Source of the DNA: an uncultured Clostridia bacterium
GTDB taxonomy: Bacteria > Bacillota > Clostridia > Christensenellales > Borkfalkiaceae
Assembly: GCA_944376455.1 (NCBI GenBank)
Contig: CALWCO010000010.1
Span: forward strand, 1 to 40,489
Length of the DNA stretch: 40,489 nucleotides
Direction: 5' to 3'
Part shown: one piece after another, positions 1 through 8,568 of the stretch
How positions within the stretch are numbered: the stretch's first letter is position 1
How the letters are laid out: each line of letters begins with the position of its first letter
Notes under the pieces: model-generated
Told to the model about the DNA's origin: nothing
Database searches by the model: none
Seen by the model: only the letters and a program-made list of their open reading frames with translations
Position numbers and translations under genes: made by a program

Positions 1-15
1 AGGAGAGCGAAAGCA

Positions 16-2100
16 ATGGGAGTACCGGAGATATTCGGAGAGAACGTATTCAGCGAAACGGTGATGAAGAACAAATTGCCGAAGGAAGTGTACAGATCGT
101 TGAAGCGAACGATCGACAACGGCGAGGCGTTGGACATCGGGGTAGCGAACGTGGTGGCGAACGCGATGAAGGACTGGGCGGTGGAGAAAGGAGCGACGCA
201 CTACACGCACTGGTTCCAGCCGATGACGGGCGTAACGGCGGAGAAGCACGACAGTTTCATTTCTCCGACGACGGACGGAAAGGTGATGATGGAGTTTTCG
301 GGAAAAGAGCTCGTGGTGGGCGAACCGGACGCATCGTCATTCCCGTCGGGGGGGATCCGGGCGACGTTCGAGGCGCGTGGATACACGGCCTGGGACCCGA
401 CGTCCTATGCGTTTGTGCGTGACGGGACACTGTACATTCCGACGGCATTCTGCTCGTATACGGGGGAAGTGCTGGATAAAAAGACGCCGCTTTTGCGGAG
501 TATGGACGCATTGAACAAACAGGCATTGCGGATTCTGAAACTGTTCGGGAACGAAGACGTGAAGAGAGTAACGTCGACGGTGGGACCGGAACAGGAATAT
601 TTCCTGATAGACGAGAAAGTATACAAAGAGCGCGAGGACCTGAAGATGACGGGTCGTACGCTGTTCGGTGCGATGCCGCCGAAGGGGCAGGAGCTGGAAG
701 ACCACTATTTCGGCTCGATCAAGACGCGCGTGTCGGCGTTCATGAAAGATCTGGATACGGAGCTATGGAAGCTGGGTATTCTGGCGAAGACCAAACACAA
801 CGAAGTGGCGCCCGCACAGCATGAATTGGCGCCGATCTTCTCGACGACGAATGTGGCGACCGATCACAACCAGCTGACGATGGAGATGATGAAGAAAGTG
901 GCGCAGAGACACGGCATGGTGTGTCTGTTGCACGAGAAACCGTTTGAAGGGATCAACGGAAGCGGGAAACACAACAACTGGTCGATGAGCACGAACACGG
1001 GTGTGAACCTGTTGGATCCGGGGAAAACGCCGGCGGACAACGCGCAGTTCATGCTGTTTCTGACGTCGGTGATCAAAGCGGTGGACGAATATCAGGATCT
1101 GTTGCGCCTGTCGGTGGCGAGCGCGGGGAACGACCATCGGTTGGGCGCGAACGAAGCGCCGCCGGCGATCATCTCGATCTTTTTGGGCGAAGAGCTGGAA
1201 GGGATCGTGGAGAGCATCGTGCACGGGGAGAAAGCGGAGAACGGGAAGAAAGGGAAGATGCGGCTGGGGGTAGACGTCCTGCCGGAATTTCCGAAGGACT
1301 CGACGGACCGCAACCGCACATCGCCCTTTGCCTTCACGGGCAATAAATTCGAATTCCGCATGCCCGGGTCGAGTTTCTCCGTGGCGGGACCCAACATCGT
1401 CATCAATACCATCGTTGCGGACGCGCTCGAACAGTTTGCCGATCAACTGGAAAAAGCGGAAAACTTCAACGAAGCGTTGCAGGCTTTGGTGGCGAAGAAC
1501 CTCAAAGAACATCAGCGGATCATCTTCAACGGCAACGGGTATTCGCGTGAATGGGAGGAAGAAGCGGGCAAGAGAGGCCTTCTCAACCTGCGCAACACCG
1601 CCGAAGCACTGCCCTATTATAAACTCGAAAAAAACATTAAAATTTTCCAGCGCCACGGCGTATTCACCAACCGTGAAGTGCTTTCCCGCATGGAGATAGC
1701 GCAGGAGAATTATAAGAAGATCATCACCATTGAAGCCAAAACCATGGTGGACATGGCGAAGAAACAGATCTATCCCGCGGTCAATGCCTACATCGCCGAA
1801 CTGTGCGGCATTGCCGACGGCAAGGCGGCTTACGGCGCGGACGTGTCGGGGGATAAGGAGCTCATTGCCCGCCTGTCGGCGGGAAACGCGCAAATGTTTG
1901 CCGCGTTCACCGAACTGGATGCGACCATCTGCGAAGTCGAAAAACTGACACTTGCAGAGGAGGGTGCGAAATTCTGTGCCTATCGCATCATTCCCGTCAT
2001 GGAAAAACTGCGTGCCGCGGCGGACGGACTGGAACGGGATACGGCCAAGGATTACTGGCCCATGCCGACCTATGAGGAGCTCTTCTTCTCCGTGGAATGA
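16..2100 (+). CDS. glnN: Glutamine synthetase, type III (GSIII)
   Basis: ATP-dependent ligation of ammonia to glutamate, the main cytoplasmic ammonia-assimilation step. The 694-residue length is typical of GSIII (about 700) and far above GSI/GSII (350-470). The family stretch [13 protein letters not shown] lies near residue 320, and the N-terminal region up to [18 protein letters not shown] is characteristic. ATG at 16 follows AGGAG at the window edge, so any promoter is outside. A strong terminator follows, so this is probably a monocistronic unit or the last gene of one. Oddity: up to about nt 1300, Thr, Pro and Ala codons are almost all acg, ccg and gcg, whereas the last third uses acc, ccc and gcc freely like the rest of the window. 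The reading frame is intact throughout. Confidence 0.96.
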   Translation: MGVPEIFGENVFSETVMKNKLPKEVYRSLKRTIDNGEALDIGVANVVANAMKDWAVEKGATHYTHWFQPMTGVTAEKHDSFISPTTDGKVMMEFSGKELVVGEPDASSFPSGGIRATFEARGYTAWDPTSYAFVRDGTLYIPTAFCSYTGEVLDKKTPLLRSMDALNKQALRILKLFGNEDVKRVTSTVGPEQEYFLIDEKVYKEREDLKMTGRTLFGAMPPKGQELEDHYFGSIKTRVSAFMKDLDTELWKLGILAKTKHNEVAPAQHELAPIFSTTNVATDHNQLTMEMMKKVAQRHGMVCLLHEKPFEGINGSGKHNNWSMSTNTGVNLLDPGKTPADNAQFMLFLTSVIKAVDEYQDLLRLSVASAGNDHRLGANEAPPAIISIFLGEELEGIVESIVHGEKAENGKKGKMRLGVDVLPEFPKDSTDRNRTSPFAFTGNKFEFRMPGSSFSVAGPNIVINTIVADALEQFADQLEKAENFNEALQALVAKNLKEHQRIIFNGNGYSREWEEEAGKRGLLNLRNTAEALPYYKLEKNIKIFQRHGVFTNREVLSRMEIAQENYKKIITIEAKTMVDMAKKQIYPAVNAYIAELCGIADGKAAYGADVSGDKELIARLSAGNAQMFAAFTELDATICEVEKLTLAEEGAKFCAYRIIPVMEKLRAAADGLERDTAKDYWPMPTYEELFFSVE

Positions 2101-2146
2101 GCCTTTTGCGAATGCAAGGGAGAGAACAACAAAAGACCTTATCTGT

Positions 2147-2180
2147 AAAGGACGGGATCGTTGCGATCCTGTCCTTTTTT
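2147..2180 (+). terminator. Intrinsic terminator of glnN
   Basis: A 14-bp stem (2147-2160 with 2164-2177, one G-U pair) with a 3-nt loop ends in a run of T, 47 nt after the glnN stop codon. It separates glnN from the spore genes. Confidence 0.9.
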
Positions 2181-2253
2181 GCGTGCCCGTTTTTTTATTT
2201 CAACGCTACCATGCCCGTATATAACGCTTTTTTCGGGACACTTGTTTCCGACA

Positions 2254-2284
2254 GGTATAAAAAACGGATAAATACTCCAAATTA
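2254..2284 (+). promoter_or_regulatory. Possible sigma-G-type promoter for spoVA
   Basis: GGTATA (2254-2259), an 18-nt gap and CAAATTA (2278-2284) resemble a forespore sigma-G promoter. In Bacillus the spoVA operon is sigma-G dependent. The -10 matches the consensus in only about five of seven positions, so this is a weak call resting mainly on gene identity. Confidence 0.3.
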
Positions 2285-2376
2285 TGGGTGTATGAAGAGA
2301 GTGAAAATCTATGATTCGCCCAAGACGCGGGACGAGAGGGAAAGCTGTTTTTCGGGCAGAAAGGAGGAGCGCGTGC

Positions 2377-2847
2377 ATGACGGGCAAGCATCGGGAGAAT
2401 TATAACCGCAATTATCTGAATTATGTCAATTCCTTTGACCCGCCCACCAAGCACACCAAGAACTGTTACCGCGCCTTCATGGTCGGCGGTTTCGTCTGCT
2501 GCATCGGGCAGTTTTTCCGCTATATGCTGGAAATGCTGTTCGGTCTTTCGGGGGACGAGCTGGCGGGTACGGTATCCATTTTGCTCATCTTTTTGGGTAC
2601 ATTCTTAACGGGATTGGGCGTATATGACCGCATCGGGCGGAACGCGGGCGCGGGATCGATCGTGCCCATCACGGGCTTTGCCAATTCGGTGGCGTCGCCC
2701 GCCATGGAGTTTAAGACCGAAGGGCTGGTTTACGGCCTGGCGGCAAAGATGTTCACCGTTGCCGGTCCGATCATCGTATACGGTGTGCTTGCGGGCGCGT
2801 TGACGGGCATCGTTTATTATATTTTAGGACTTTTCGGGGCGGTGTAA
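2377..2847 (+). CDS. spoVAC: Stage V sporulation protein AC
   Basis: Integral membrane subunit of the SpoVA channel, which moves calcium dipicolinate into the forespore and releases it in germination. The protein has 156 residues (B. subtilis SpoVAC is about 150) with hydrophobic segments near 30-55, 60-80 and 105-155 and the conserved GAGSIVPITGFANSVASPAMEFK stretch split across them. ATG 2377 was chosen over the longer in-frame start at 2311 because AGGAGG (2362-2367) sits 9 nt upstream and the protein begins with the usual charged, Tyr/Asn-rich N-terminus. It is followed 3 nt later by spoVAD, giving the clostridial three-gene spoVAC-D-E arrangement. Confidence 0.95.
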   Translation: MTGKHRENYNRNYLNYVNSFDPPTKHTKNCYRAFMVGGFVCCIGQFFRYMLEMLFGLSGDELAGTVSILLIFLGTFLTGLGVYDRIGRNAGAGSIVPITGFANSVASPAMEFKTEGLVYGLAAKMFTVAGPIIVYGVLAGALTGIVYYILGLFGAV

Positions 2848-2850
2848 GAC

Positions 2851-3891
2851 ATGGGACTGCATACGGTGACATTCAAAAATAAACCCTGTATTCTTTCGAC
2901 GGGAACCATTGCGGGACCCAAGGAGTCGCAGGGGATCGTGGGGAAATACGTGGACTGCCCCTTGCAGGACGATACGTTCGGCGAGGACACCTATGAAAAG
3001 GCAGAGTGCAAAATGCTCTCTTTCGCCATCTCCAAGGCCATTGAAAAGTCGGGCTTTGACCGGGGAAATATCGACCTGATGGTATCGGGGGATCTTTTGA
3101 ACCAGATCATTTCGGCGTCTTTTGCCGCGCGCGATTTCGACTTTCCTTTCGTGGGGGTATACGGCGCGTGCTCGACCATGGCGGAAGCCTTTGCGCTTGC
3201 CGCCTGCCTGATCGACGCGGGGTATATGAAGCGCATCGTCGCTGCCACGGGCAGTCATTTTTCTTCGGCGGAGCGGCAATACCGCTTTCCGCTCGAACAG
3301 GGCACGACCCGTCCGCCGCAATCGCAGTGGACGGTAACGGGCGCGGGCGGCGCCGTGATCGCCGACCGCGGGAGCGACGTCTGCATTACATCGGCGACCT
3401 TCGGAAAAGTCGTGGACTTCGGGGTGACGGACGTCAACAATATGGGCGCCGCCATGGCGCCCGCCGCCTGTTCGACCATTCTGCGGCATTTGCAGGAGCG
3501 CAAATTGGAGCCGGGATATTACGACCTCATCGTCACGGGCGACCTCGGGGCGTTGGGCAGCCGCATCGTGAAAGATCTGACGTGGGAAAAGGGCGTGGAT
3601 ATTTCCTCCAATCACATCGATTGCGGGGAGATCATCTATAAAGTCATCGAGGACGAATTCCAAGGCGGCAGCGGCGCGGGTTGTAGCGCCGTGGTGTTCA
3701 ATTCCTATCTCTATCATGAATTGCAATCGGGTAAACTCAATAAAATTTTACTGGTGGCGACGGGCGCGCTGTTGTCCACGGTGTCGTCGGGACAGGGGGA
3801 ATCCATCCCCTGCATCGCACACGCCGTTTCGATCGAGCGTATCAAAGGTGTCGCCCATGCCCGCAAGGAACGTGTGGAGAAAGAGAGGTAA
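2851..3891 (+). CDS. spoVAD: Stage V sporulation protein AD
   Basis: Soluble thiolase-fold component of the SpoVA system. In Bacillus it binds dipicolinic acid on the outer face of the spore inner membrane. The length of 346 residues matches the family (about 338). Recognisable stretches include the N-terminal STGTIAGPKE, GVYGACSTMAEAF near residue 105, the TGAGGAVIAD region and the C-terminal NKILLVATGALLS. It is tightly packed between spoVAC (3 nt) and spoVAE (8 nt), so the three are co-transcribed. The ribosome binding site is weak (GGGCGGTG), which suggests translational coupling to spoVAC. Confidence 0.96.
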   Translation: MGLHTVTFKNKPCILSTGTIAGPKESQGIVGKYVDCPLQDDTFGEDTYEKAECKMLSFAISKAIEKSGFDRGNIDLMVSGDLLNQIISASFAARDFDFPFVGVYGACSTMAEAFALAACLIDAGYMKRIVAATGSHFSSAERQYRFPLEQGTTRPPQSQWTVTGAGGAVIADRGSDVCITSATFGKVVDFGVTDVNNMGAAMAPAACSTILRHLQERKLEPGYYDLIVTGDLGALGSRIVKDLTWEKGVDISSNHIDCGEIIYKVIEDEFQGGSGAGCSAVVFNSYLYHELQSGKLNKILLVATGALLSTVSSGQGESIPCIAHAVSIERIKGVAHARKERVEKER

Positions 3892-3899
3892 AAAGGAAG

Positions 3900-4283
3900 A
3901 TGTTTGCGGAATATTTTGAAATCATATTCATGTTTTTCAAGGCGTTCGTCGTCGGCGGACTGATCTGCACGGTGGCGCAGGTCATCATCAATTTCACCGA
4001 TCTGACGGCGGGCAAAATTCTGGTCTGTTTCATGCTCGCGGGCGTTGCACTTCAGGCGTTGGGGGTATATCAATACCTCGTGGACTTTGCTGGCGCGGGT
4101 GCGACCGTACCCATTTCGGGATTCGGCTATCTGCTTGCCAAAGGCGGCATCGAGGGTGCGAAGGAAGGGCTGTTTGCCGCGGTAACGGGGCCGTTGCGTG
4201 CGGCGAGCGCGGGCGTTACCGCCGCCGTCATCTTTTCCTTCCTGGTGGCCATCCTGTTCCGCGCACGGACAAAGTACAATTGA
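3900..4283 (+). CDS. spoVAE: Stage V sporulation protein AE
   Basis: Small membrane subunit of the SpoVA dipicolinate channel, related in sequence to SpoVAC (both carry a GAG.(T/S)VPI(S/T)GF motif, here near residue 63). The 127 residues contain about four hydrophobic segments and end in a short basic tail (RARTKYN). It matches the SpoVAEb type. An AAGGA element lies just before ATG 3900. It is the last gene of the spoVA operon, with a terminator following at 4335. Confidence 0.94.
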   Translation: MFAEYFEIIFMFFKAFVVGGLICTVAQVIINFTDLTAGKILVCFMLAGVALQALGVYQYLVDFAGAGATVPISGFGYLLAKGGIEGAKEGLFAAVTGPLRAASAGVTAAVIFSFLVAILFRARTKYN

Positions 4284-4301
4284 CAAAACAGCACGCGGAA
4301 T

Positions 4302-4320
4302 GTCCTGTTTAAAACAGGAC
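4302..4320. repeat. Perfect 9-bp inverted repeat
   Basis: GTCCTGTTT and AAACAGGAC are separated by one base, between the spoVAE stop and its terminator. It could be a further mRNA 3' hairpin or a protein-binding site in front of yunB; there is no T-run. Confidence 0.5.
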
Positions 4321-4334
4321 GGCACATATTTTTT

Positions 4335-4360
4335 AAGACGGCGGATTTGCCGTCTTTTTT
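4335..4360 (+). terminator. Intrinsic terminator of the spoVA operon
   Basis: An AAGACGGC / GCCGTCTT stem (4335-4342, 4349-4356) with a 6-nt loop runs into six T. It means yunB needs its own promoter. Confidence 0.85.
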
Positions 4361-4388
4361 CATGTTCGGGAAGAGCGGGGCATATACT
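4361..4388 (+). promoter_or_regulatory. Sigma-E-like promoter of yunB
   Basis: CATGTT (4361-4366), exactly 14 nt, then CATATACT (4381-4388), one mismatch from CATACANT. The layout is identical to the better sigma-E match before spoIVA in this window. To my knowledge yunB belongs to the mother-cell sigma-E regulon in B. subtilis. Transcription would start at about 4395, which is also the GTG start codon. Confidence 0.55.
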
Positions 4389-4394
4389 GTAATC

Positions 4395-5060
4395 GTGGAA
4401 TATGATTATCAAAACTCCCGTTTCCGAAAAATCAGGCGTCTGATCGCCGTAGCGGTGGGCGGTTTGTTGGTGGCATTGCTTCTTTTTCTGCAGGCCAACG
4501 CCAACACCGTGGTAAAGTCGGCGGCGGAAGCCGCGATGCGTTCGTTCACGGCTTCCGCGGTCAACGACGCCGTTTTGCAGACTTTGACGGAGGGAATGAA
4601 ATACAACGAGTTGGTGCATGTGAAGCGGGACGATTCGGGCGATATCGTCGCGATCACTTCCGATTCCTTGGAAATCAACCGTATCGCGCGCACGACCGTG
4701 CGCCTGGCACAGGAAAAGCTGGAAGAACGCAGCGAAGGCGGCGTGGGCATTCCCTTCGGCGCCTTCACGGGGATCGAGGCATGGTCAGGCTTCGGCCCGG
4801 AGATCAACATGAAAATTATCCCTGTTTCCACGGTGGAATGCAGTTTTTCTTCCGAATTCAGCACCGCGGGGATCAATCAGACCCGTCACGCCGTCTATCT
4901 CACCGTCCGCGCTGCCGTTTCCGTCGTCTTGCCCTCGGGTACGAGCGTCGTTTCCACGCAGTCGCAGGTGCTGTTGTGTGAAAGCATTCTGGTCGGAAAA
5001 GTGCCGGATGTATACTTTCAGACAGACATTTTCGGCACCGCCGTAAACGGCGGCAGTTAG
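4395..5060 (+). CDS. yunB: Sporulation protein YunB
   Basis: Mother-cell sporulation protein of the YunB family; its exact biochemical role is not established. It has a short basic N-terminus (NSRFRKIRR), one membrane segment (about residues 17-35, AVAVGGLLVALLLFLQA) and an extracytoplasmic domain ending ...VPDVYF. The GTG at 4395 (221 residues) is preferred. The ATG at 4362 has no ribosome binding site and overlaps the -35 element, and a TTG at 4347 lies in the terminator stem. With the sigma-E-like -10 ending at 4388, GTG 4395 would be at or within a nucleotide of the transcript start, which implies a leaderless mRNA. The start is the uncertain part; the family call is firm. Confidence 0.88.
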   Translation: MEYDYQNSRFRKIRRLIAVAVGGLLVALLLFLQANANTVVKSAAEAAMRSFTASAVNDAVLQTLTEGMKYNELVHVKRDDSGDIVAITSDSLEINRIARTTVRLAQEKLEERSEGGVGIPFGAFTGIEAWSGFGPEINMKIIPVSTVECSFSSEFSTAGINQTRHAVYLTVRAAVSVVLPSGTSVVSTQSQVLLCESILVGKVPDVYFQTDIFGTAVNGGS

Positions 5061-5100
5061 AAAAACGATCAAGAAAGGGGGATCGGTTCAAAACGGCATA

Positions 5101-5129
5101 TTGACTTTTTTAGGGAAAAATGTTATCAT
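5101..5129 (+). promoter_or_regulatory. Sigma-A promoter with extended -10, leaderless geometry
   Basis: TTGACT (5101-5106), a 17-nt spacer and TATCAT (5124-5129) preceded by TGT, an extended -10. The predicted transcript start (about 5136) coincides with the ATG of the next gene. Confidence 0.75.
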
Positions 5130-5135
5130 ATTGTT

Positions 5136-6098
5136 ATGAAAAAATGCGATCAGGAAAAAATTTTCAAAGGATTGAATCTTTCGGGAAGTCTGCGAAAGGC
5201 CGTAAGGGAACAAAAATATTTCTTTTCGGAACGCGATTGTTTGATTTTGACGGCAAACTATTCCAAGACATATGAACAAAAAATGCAGAATCTTGATTTT
5301 CTGCTGGTTCATGCGAAAGATCCCGCTGTCAGAGAATGGGCAAAGCAATATAAACGTTATCAAGAGCGTGTGTTCGCGGATTTTTCCGCCGCGAGTTCGG
5401 ATAACGTTTTCAGGGTGCAAATGTACGATGAAGAATACTGCTCGCCCACGCTGGAAGCGGCGTTGAATGTTGTCAGACTTTTTCATTTGCGCGATCGGAG
5501 CAAGGAGTATTCTTTTTGGCCGTCATTGCCCGCCACGATCGAAAAAATACGTCTGTGTGCGCCGCGAAAGACGTCCGATCTCGACAAGGATATGCGTTTG
5601 GGGGATTGCATTGTTGACGCAAAAGGGCGCATAATGCAAATGTACAGCTCGAAAATCCGCAATGAATGGGGAAAATCGTGTACAAACTGTATGGATTGTC
5701 AACGCCCCTGTGCGGAGGAGATCCTTGTGCGCTTGCCGCCTTTCCTGCGGCGGGGCGATCTGGTCAGTTTTCCTGCCGCGCGAGCGGCAAAATATGTCCT
5801 CGACGAGGTGGCGCATGTAGATCCGGAACAATGCGGCGACAGAGTATACGGCATTATATCGTCTGATATGGCGGGGCAAGAGGAGGAAAGTCCTTGCATT
5901 GAGATTTTTCAAACGGAATACGTCAAAGAGAGAAGATGCGAAGAAAAGGATGCGGACGGGTATTATGAGTGCTTGAATATGCACGATCACGTGGAATATG
6001 TGTATTTGGAAAAGGAAGATCCGTCCGCATTGTCGGAAGAATTGTATGCCGATTACAGGTACTATCTCGATTTTTTGCAAAAAAATGTGTTTGAATAA
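5136..6098 (+). CDS. Uncharacterised protein with CxxCxxCxxxC motif
   Basis: I do not recognise this 320-residue protein. It appears soluble, is acidic in its C-terminal half, and has no signal peptide or membrane segment. The clear landmark is Cys182-x2-Cys185-x2-Cys188-x3-Cys192, a plausible metal or Fe-S site, with other cysteines scattered. The N-terminal 100 residues are helix-rich and charged, and the C-terminus is Tyr/Glu-rich. Codon use is more AT-rich than in neighbouring genes. It has its own strong sigma-A-type promoter, whose start point falls on the ATG, and there is no ribosome binding site. The next plausible in-frame start (TTG 5172) also lacks a well-spaced one. It is monocistronic between yunB and the convergent ABC operon. 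Confidence 0.8.
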   Translation: MKKCDQEKIFKGLNLSGSLRKAVREQKYFFSERDCLILTANYSKTYEQKMQNLDFLLVHAKDPAVREWAKQYKRYQERVFADFSAASSDNVFRVQMYDEEYCSPTLEAALNVVRLFHLRDRSKEYSFWPSLPATIEKIRLCAPRKTSDLDKDMRLGDCIVDAKGRIMQMYSSKIRNEWGKSCTNCMDCQRPCAEEILVRLPPFLRRGDLVSFPAARAAKYVLDEVAHVDPEQCGDRVYGIISSDMAGQEEESPCIEIFQTEYVKERRCEEKDADGYYECLNMHDHVEYVYLEKEDPSALSEELYADYRYYLDFLQKNVFE

Positions 6099-6226
6099 AA
6101 GTGCGCATGCCCGTAAAATTCAAAGTTTTTCAGGAAAAAGGTATTGTTTTTCATTTTTCAGGGAAATTTGAAATTGGTTAAAAACAAGAGCATGGGTGCG
6201 TGAAAAATAAGGGAAACAAAGAAAAA

Positions 6227-6260
6227 GCCCGCGCCGCCGTTTGCAAACGGCGGCGCGGGC
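6227..6260 (-). terminator. Intrinsic terminator of the GntR-ABC operon
   Basis: A 34-nt perfect palindrome (6227-6260, centre TTTGCAAA) is followed on the minus strand by TTTTTC. It lies between the convergent gene at 5136-6098 and the ABC permease. The plus-strand side has only a weak CCTTTCTTT tail, so it mainly serves the minus-strand operon. Confidence 0.85.
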
Positions 6261-6280
6261 CCTTTCTTTGGGGAACAAAA

Positions 6281-6919
6281 TCATAATTCCCTTTTGCGGT
6301 AGAAATGCACGGAGAGCAACCAGGACAGCGCAAAGAGCGCGGCGGCAACGCCGAGCAGGATACAGGCGGCATATGCGGGTATGTCGGGAGGCGTTGCCCC
6401 TTCGGGCGCATAGTAGACCGTCCCGCTGACCGCGGCGGCGCCGGCCGCGACCAATCCGATGACGACGTAATAGGCAACGCGTCCCTTGTTCACGCCGAAG
6501 CGGAAGAAGAAGGGCAACGTCAGCGTAGGGAAGAGTACTCCGACGGAAAGGCATACTGCTCCGTAGACGAAAATTTCCAAGGCGTCCGCTGTTCCGCCTG
6601 TGATTGCGCCGCGTGCGGCCAGGGCGAGCACGGCCAACAGGCTGAAGAGAATGCAGCCGATCAGGCCTAAAATATATTTAACGGAAACCGTCTGCGCACG
6701 GGAATAGGGCAGACCGTCCGCATATTCGTTCCATCGGCTTTGTTCGTCATATCCCATGACGGTGAGCGGCACGATGCCGGCAAAGACAGAGGGGAAGACG
6801 GCAAAGAAAGAATTGTTTCCGCCTGTCATCGAAACGGCGAGAAAGACCAGCGCGACCACGAACAAAATGCCGCAATGGCGGATTGCCAGATAGATATCTT
6901 TGATCAACAGCCCCTTCAT
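6281..6919 (-). CDS. ABC-2 type transporter permease
   Basis: Membrane subunit of a two-component ABC exporter. The 212 residues have about six hydrophobic segments, beginning right after MKGLLIKDIYLAIRH, the short cytoplasmic start typical of ABC-2 permeases in YtrA-type operons, and ending in a basic FYRKREL tail. The ATG at 6919 overlaps the ATPase stop codon (ATGA), and a GGAGGAA element lies just upstream, so the two are translationally coupled. The longer open frame upstream is read-through in the ATPase gene. The substrate is unknown; related operons respond to envelope stress or antibiotics, but nothing here shows that directly. Confidence 0.85.
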   Translation of the reverse strand: MKGLLIKDIYLAIRHCGILFVVALVFLAVSMTGGNNSFFAVFPSVFAGIVPLTVMGYDEQSRWNEYADGLPYSRAQTVSVKYILGLIGCILFSLLAVLALAARGAITGGTADALEIFVYGAVCLSVGVLFPTLTLPFFFRFGVNKGRVAYYVVIGLVAAGAAAVSGTVYYAPEGATPPDIPAYAACILLGVAAALFALSWLLSVHFYRKREL

Positions 6920-7788
6920 ACACAAAGTTCCTCCTTCTTTCCGTCCCGTTTGGACATAAAAATAAATATTTCCTCCAAAGAGGTCGATCTCACGGGCATG
7001 CCGCCGGGCAACAGGTCTTTTCTGACCAGTACTTCCGCGCCGTAAGGGGATTCCCGTTTGCCGATGACGGCCGTCGGCGGCAGTGCGGCGATGCTTTCGG
7101 CGGAGCAGTGCACAAGGCCGTAAGTTTCCAGCAGGACATCCTTTTCTTCGCATAAAAGCAATTTTCCTTTGTGCAGGAAAGCGACATAGTCGCAGATCTT
7201 TTCCAGATCGCCGACGATGTGCGACGAGATCAGAACGGCATGGTTTTCGTCCCGCGTGAATTCCGCAAACATGCCGATCGCCTCGTCGCGTGCGACGGGA
7301 TCCAGGCCGTTTGTGGCCTCGTCCAGGATGAGAAGATCGGGATGATGGGACAGCGCCACGGCGATGCCCAGTTTCATTTTCATGCCCCGCGAATAATCTT
7401 TGAAGGGCTGATCGACGGGCAAGGACATTTCTTTGAGATAGTTTGCATACAGAGCGTCGTCCCAGTTCTTATAGGAATGCCGCATGACCTTTCCCACGAT
7501 TTTTGCATTCATGCTGTACGGGAACCCGATCTCGTCGGGCACGACGCCGATGCGTTCTTTGGTCTGATTAAAATTCGGCGCGGAATTGTCCTGTCCCAAA
7601 ACGCAAATACTGCCTCCGTCCTTATGAAGCGCGCCGAGGATGAGTTTCAGGAGGGTGGTTTTGCCTGCACCGTTTTCGCCGATTAATCCCATGATACAGC
7701 CCTTCGGCAGGGTGAAAGACAGATTTTTAACGGAAAAATTACCCCGTCTTTTGGTCAGATTTTTAATTTCAATTGCATTTGTCGTCAT
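6916..7788 (-). CDS. ABC transporter ATP-binding protein
   Basis: Nucleotide-binding subunit partnering the downstream permease. Visible motifs are Walker A GENGAGKT (about residue 38), a degenerate signature SRGMKMKLGIA (about 133), Walker B LLILDEATNGLDP (about 150) and the switch histidine in ISSHIVGDLE. The length of 290 is normal for this class. ATG 7788 was chosen because it overlaps the stop of the GntR gene (ATGA) and because the protein begins with the usual ATPase N-terminus (MTTNAIEIKNLTKRRG). It is the middle gene of a regulator-ATPase-permease operon. Confidence 0.92.
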   Translation of the reverse strand: MTTNAIEIKNLTKRRGNFSVKNLSFTLPKGCIMGLIGENGAGKTTLLKLILGALHKDGGSICVLGQDNSAPNFNQTKERIGVVPDEIGFPYSMNAKIVGKVMRHSYKNWDDALYANYLKEMSLPVDQPFKDYSRGMKMKLGIAVALSHHPDLLILDEATNGLDPVARDEAIGMFAEFTRDENHAVLISSHIVGDLEKICDYVAFLHKGKLLLCEEKDVLLETYGLVHCSAESIAALPPTAVIGKRESPYGAEVLVRKDLLPGGMPVRSTSLEEIFIFMSKRDGKKEELCV

Positions 7789-8162
7789 TGTTGCTCCTCC
7801 TCGACAAGCGTATACATATCGGCCAGTTCTTGCCGCGTCAGGCCGCAAATCGTTGCCGTTTTTGCGATTTCGCGCATGTGTTCTTCGATGCGCCGCAAGT
7901 TCTCTTCCCGCAACAGCTCCAGGTTGCGCGGCGCAACGAAACATCCCTTCGCCGCCACCGTGTAGATGAATCCCTCCCGTTCAAGCTCGTCATACGCCCG
8001 CTTGGTCGTGATGACGCTGATGCGCAGGTCTTTGGAAAGATTCCGTATGCTCGGCAACGCTTCTCCTTCCGTAAGTTTTCCCCCTATGATCAGGTTTTTG
8101 ATCTGCGTATAGATCTGATCGTATATCGGCGAATCGCTTCGGTTGTCGATGAATATATCCAT
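7785..8162 (-). CDS. GntR-family regulator, YtrA subfamily
   Basis: DNA-binding repressor of its own transporter operon. The 125 residues comprise an N-terminal winged helix (PIYDQIYTQIKNLIIGGKL...LPSIRNLSKDLRISVITTKRAYDELEREGFIY, residues 13-70) and a short C-terminal helical tail. This lacks the large ligand domain of other GntR subfamilies, which is the YtrA pattern. A GAGGAGG element precedes the ATG. The stop overlaps the ATPase start. A perfect palindrome covers its promoter (8179-8203), consistent with autoregulation. Confidence 0.92.
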   Translation of the reverse strand: MDIFIDNRSDSPIYDQIYTQIKNLIIGGKLTEGEALPSIRNLSKDLRISVITTKRAYDELEREGFIYTVAAKGCFVAPRNLELLREENLRRIEEHMREIAKTATICGLTRQELADMYTLVEEEQQ

Positions 8163-8178
8163 CCCGTCCTCCTCAACA

Positions 8179-8220
8179 ACTGTTTATATACAGTATAAAC
8201 AGTAAATACGGTTATGTCAA
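8179..8220 (-). promoter_or_regulatory. Promoter and perfect palindromic operator of the GntR-ABC operon
   Basis: On the minus strand TTGACA (8220-8215), a 17-nt spacer and TATACT (8197-8192) form a near-consensus promoter. Arms ACTGTTTATA (8179-8188) and TATAAACAGT (8194-8203), separated by 5 nt, make a perfect inverted repeat over the -10 and start point. The inferred reader is the GntR protein encoded immediately downstream. Confidence 0.85.
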
Positions 8221-8221
8221 G

Positions 8222-8568
8222 AATTTTTTGAAAAAATCTGAAAAAATTTTTTCATGCGGGGAAGAGAAACGCCGGGGCGGGAAAATAAAAACGGTCGCCG
8301 CTCGTAGAGAAAGCGGGGCATGGACAGGCGGAAAAGCGCGTGGGGCAAGAAAAAAGCGTACGCCCGCCGAAAACGGCGGGCGTACGCAAGGGGATTTGTT
8401 CTTTCATCGTTCGGGCGGAGGGTAAAAACAATGGGTAAAACGGCGGGCAGAAATGCCCGGCAAACGCGGAACGAAAGTTGTGAGGAAACGGCGGGAGAGG
8501 ACGCGAAGGAATAAAAAGTTGTAAATGTATACAAATGAATATGTGTACAAGTGAAAGAATGTATATAT
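8222..8568. other. Gene-free stretch between murG and the GntR operon
   Basis: About 350 nt with no convincing gene on either strand. It holds two hairpins that look like tandem terminators for murG (8520-8573 and 8348-8388) and a purine-rich segment without further recognisable structure. Confidence 0.6.
8348..8388 (-). terminator. Main terminator of murG
   Basis: A perfect 14-bp stem (8374-8387 with 8356-8369), tetraloop and a T-rich tail (TTTTTTTCTTG on the minus strand, 8354 downward). A second hairpin nearer the gene can precede it. Confidence 0.85.

Noticed and set aside
763-1893. A 376-codon minus-strand frame inside glnN
   Set aside because: An antisense artefact of the biased codons in glnN; no start signals or domains.
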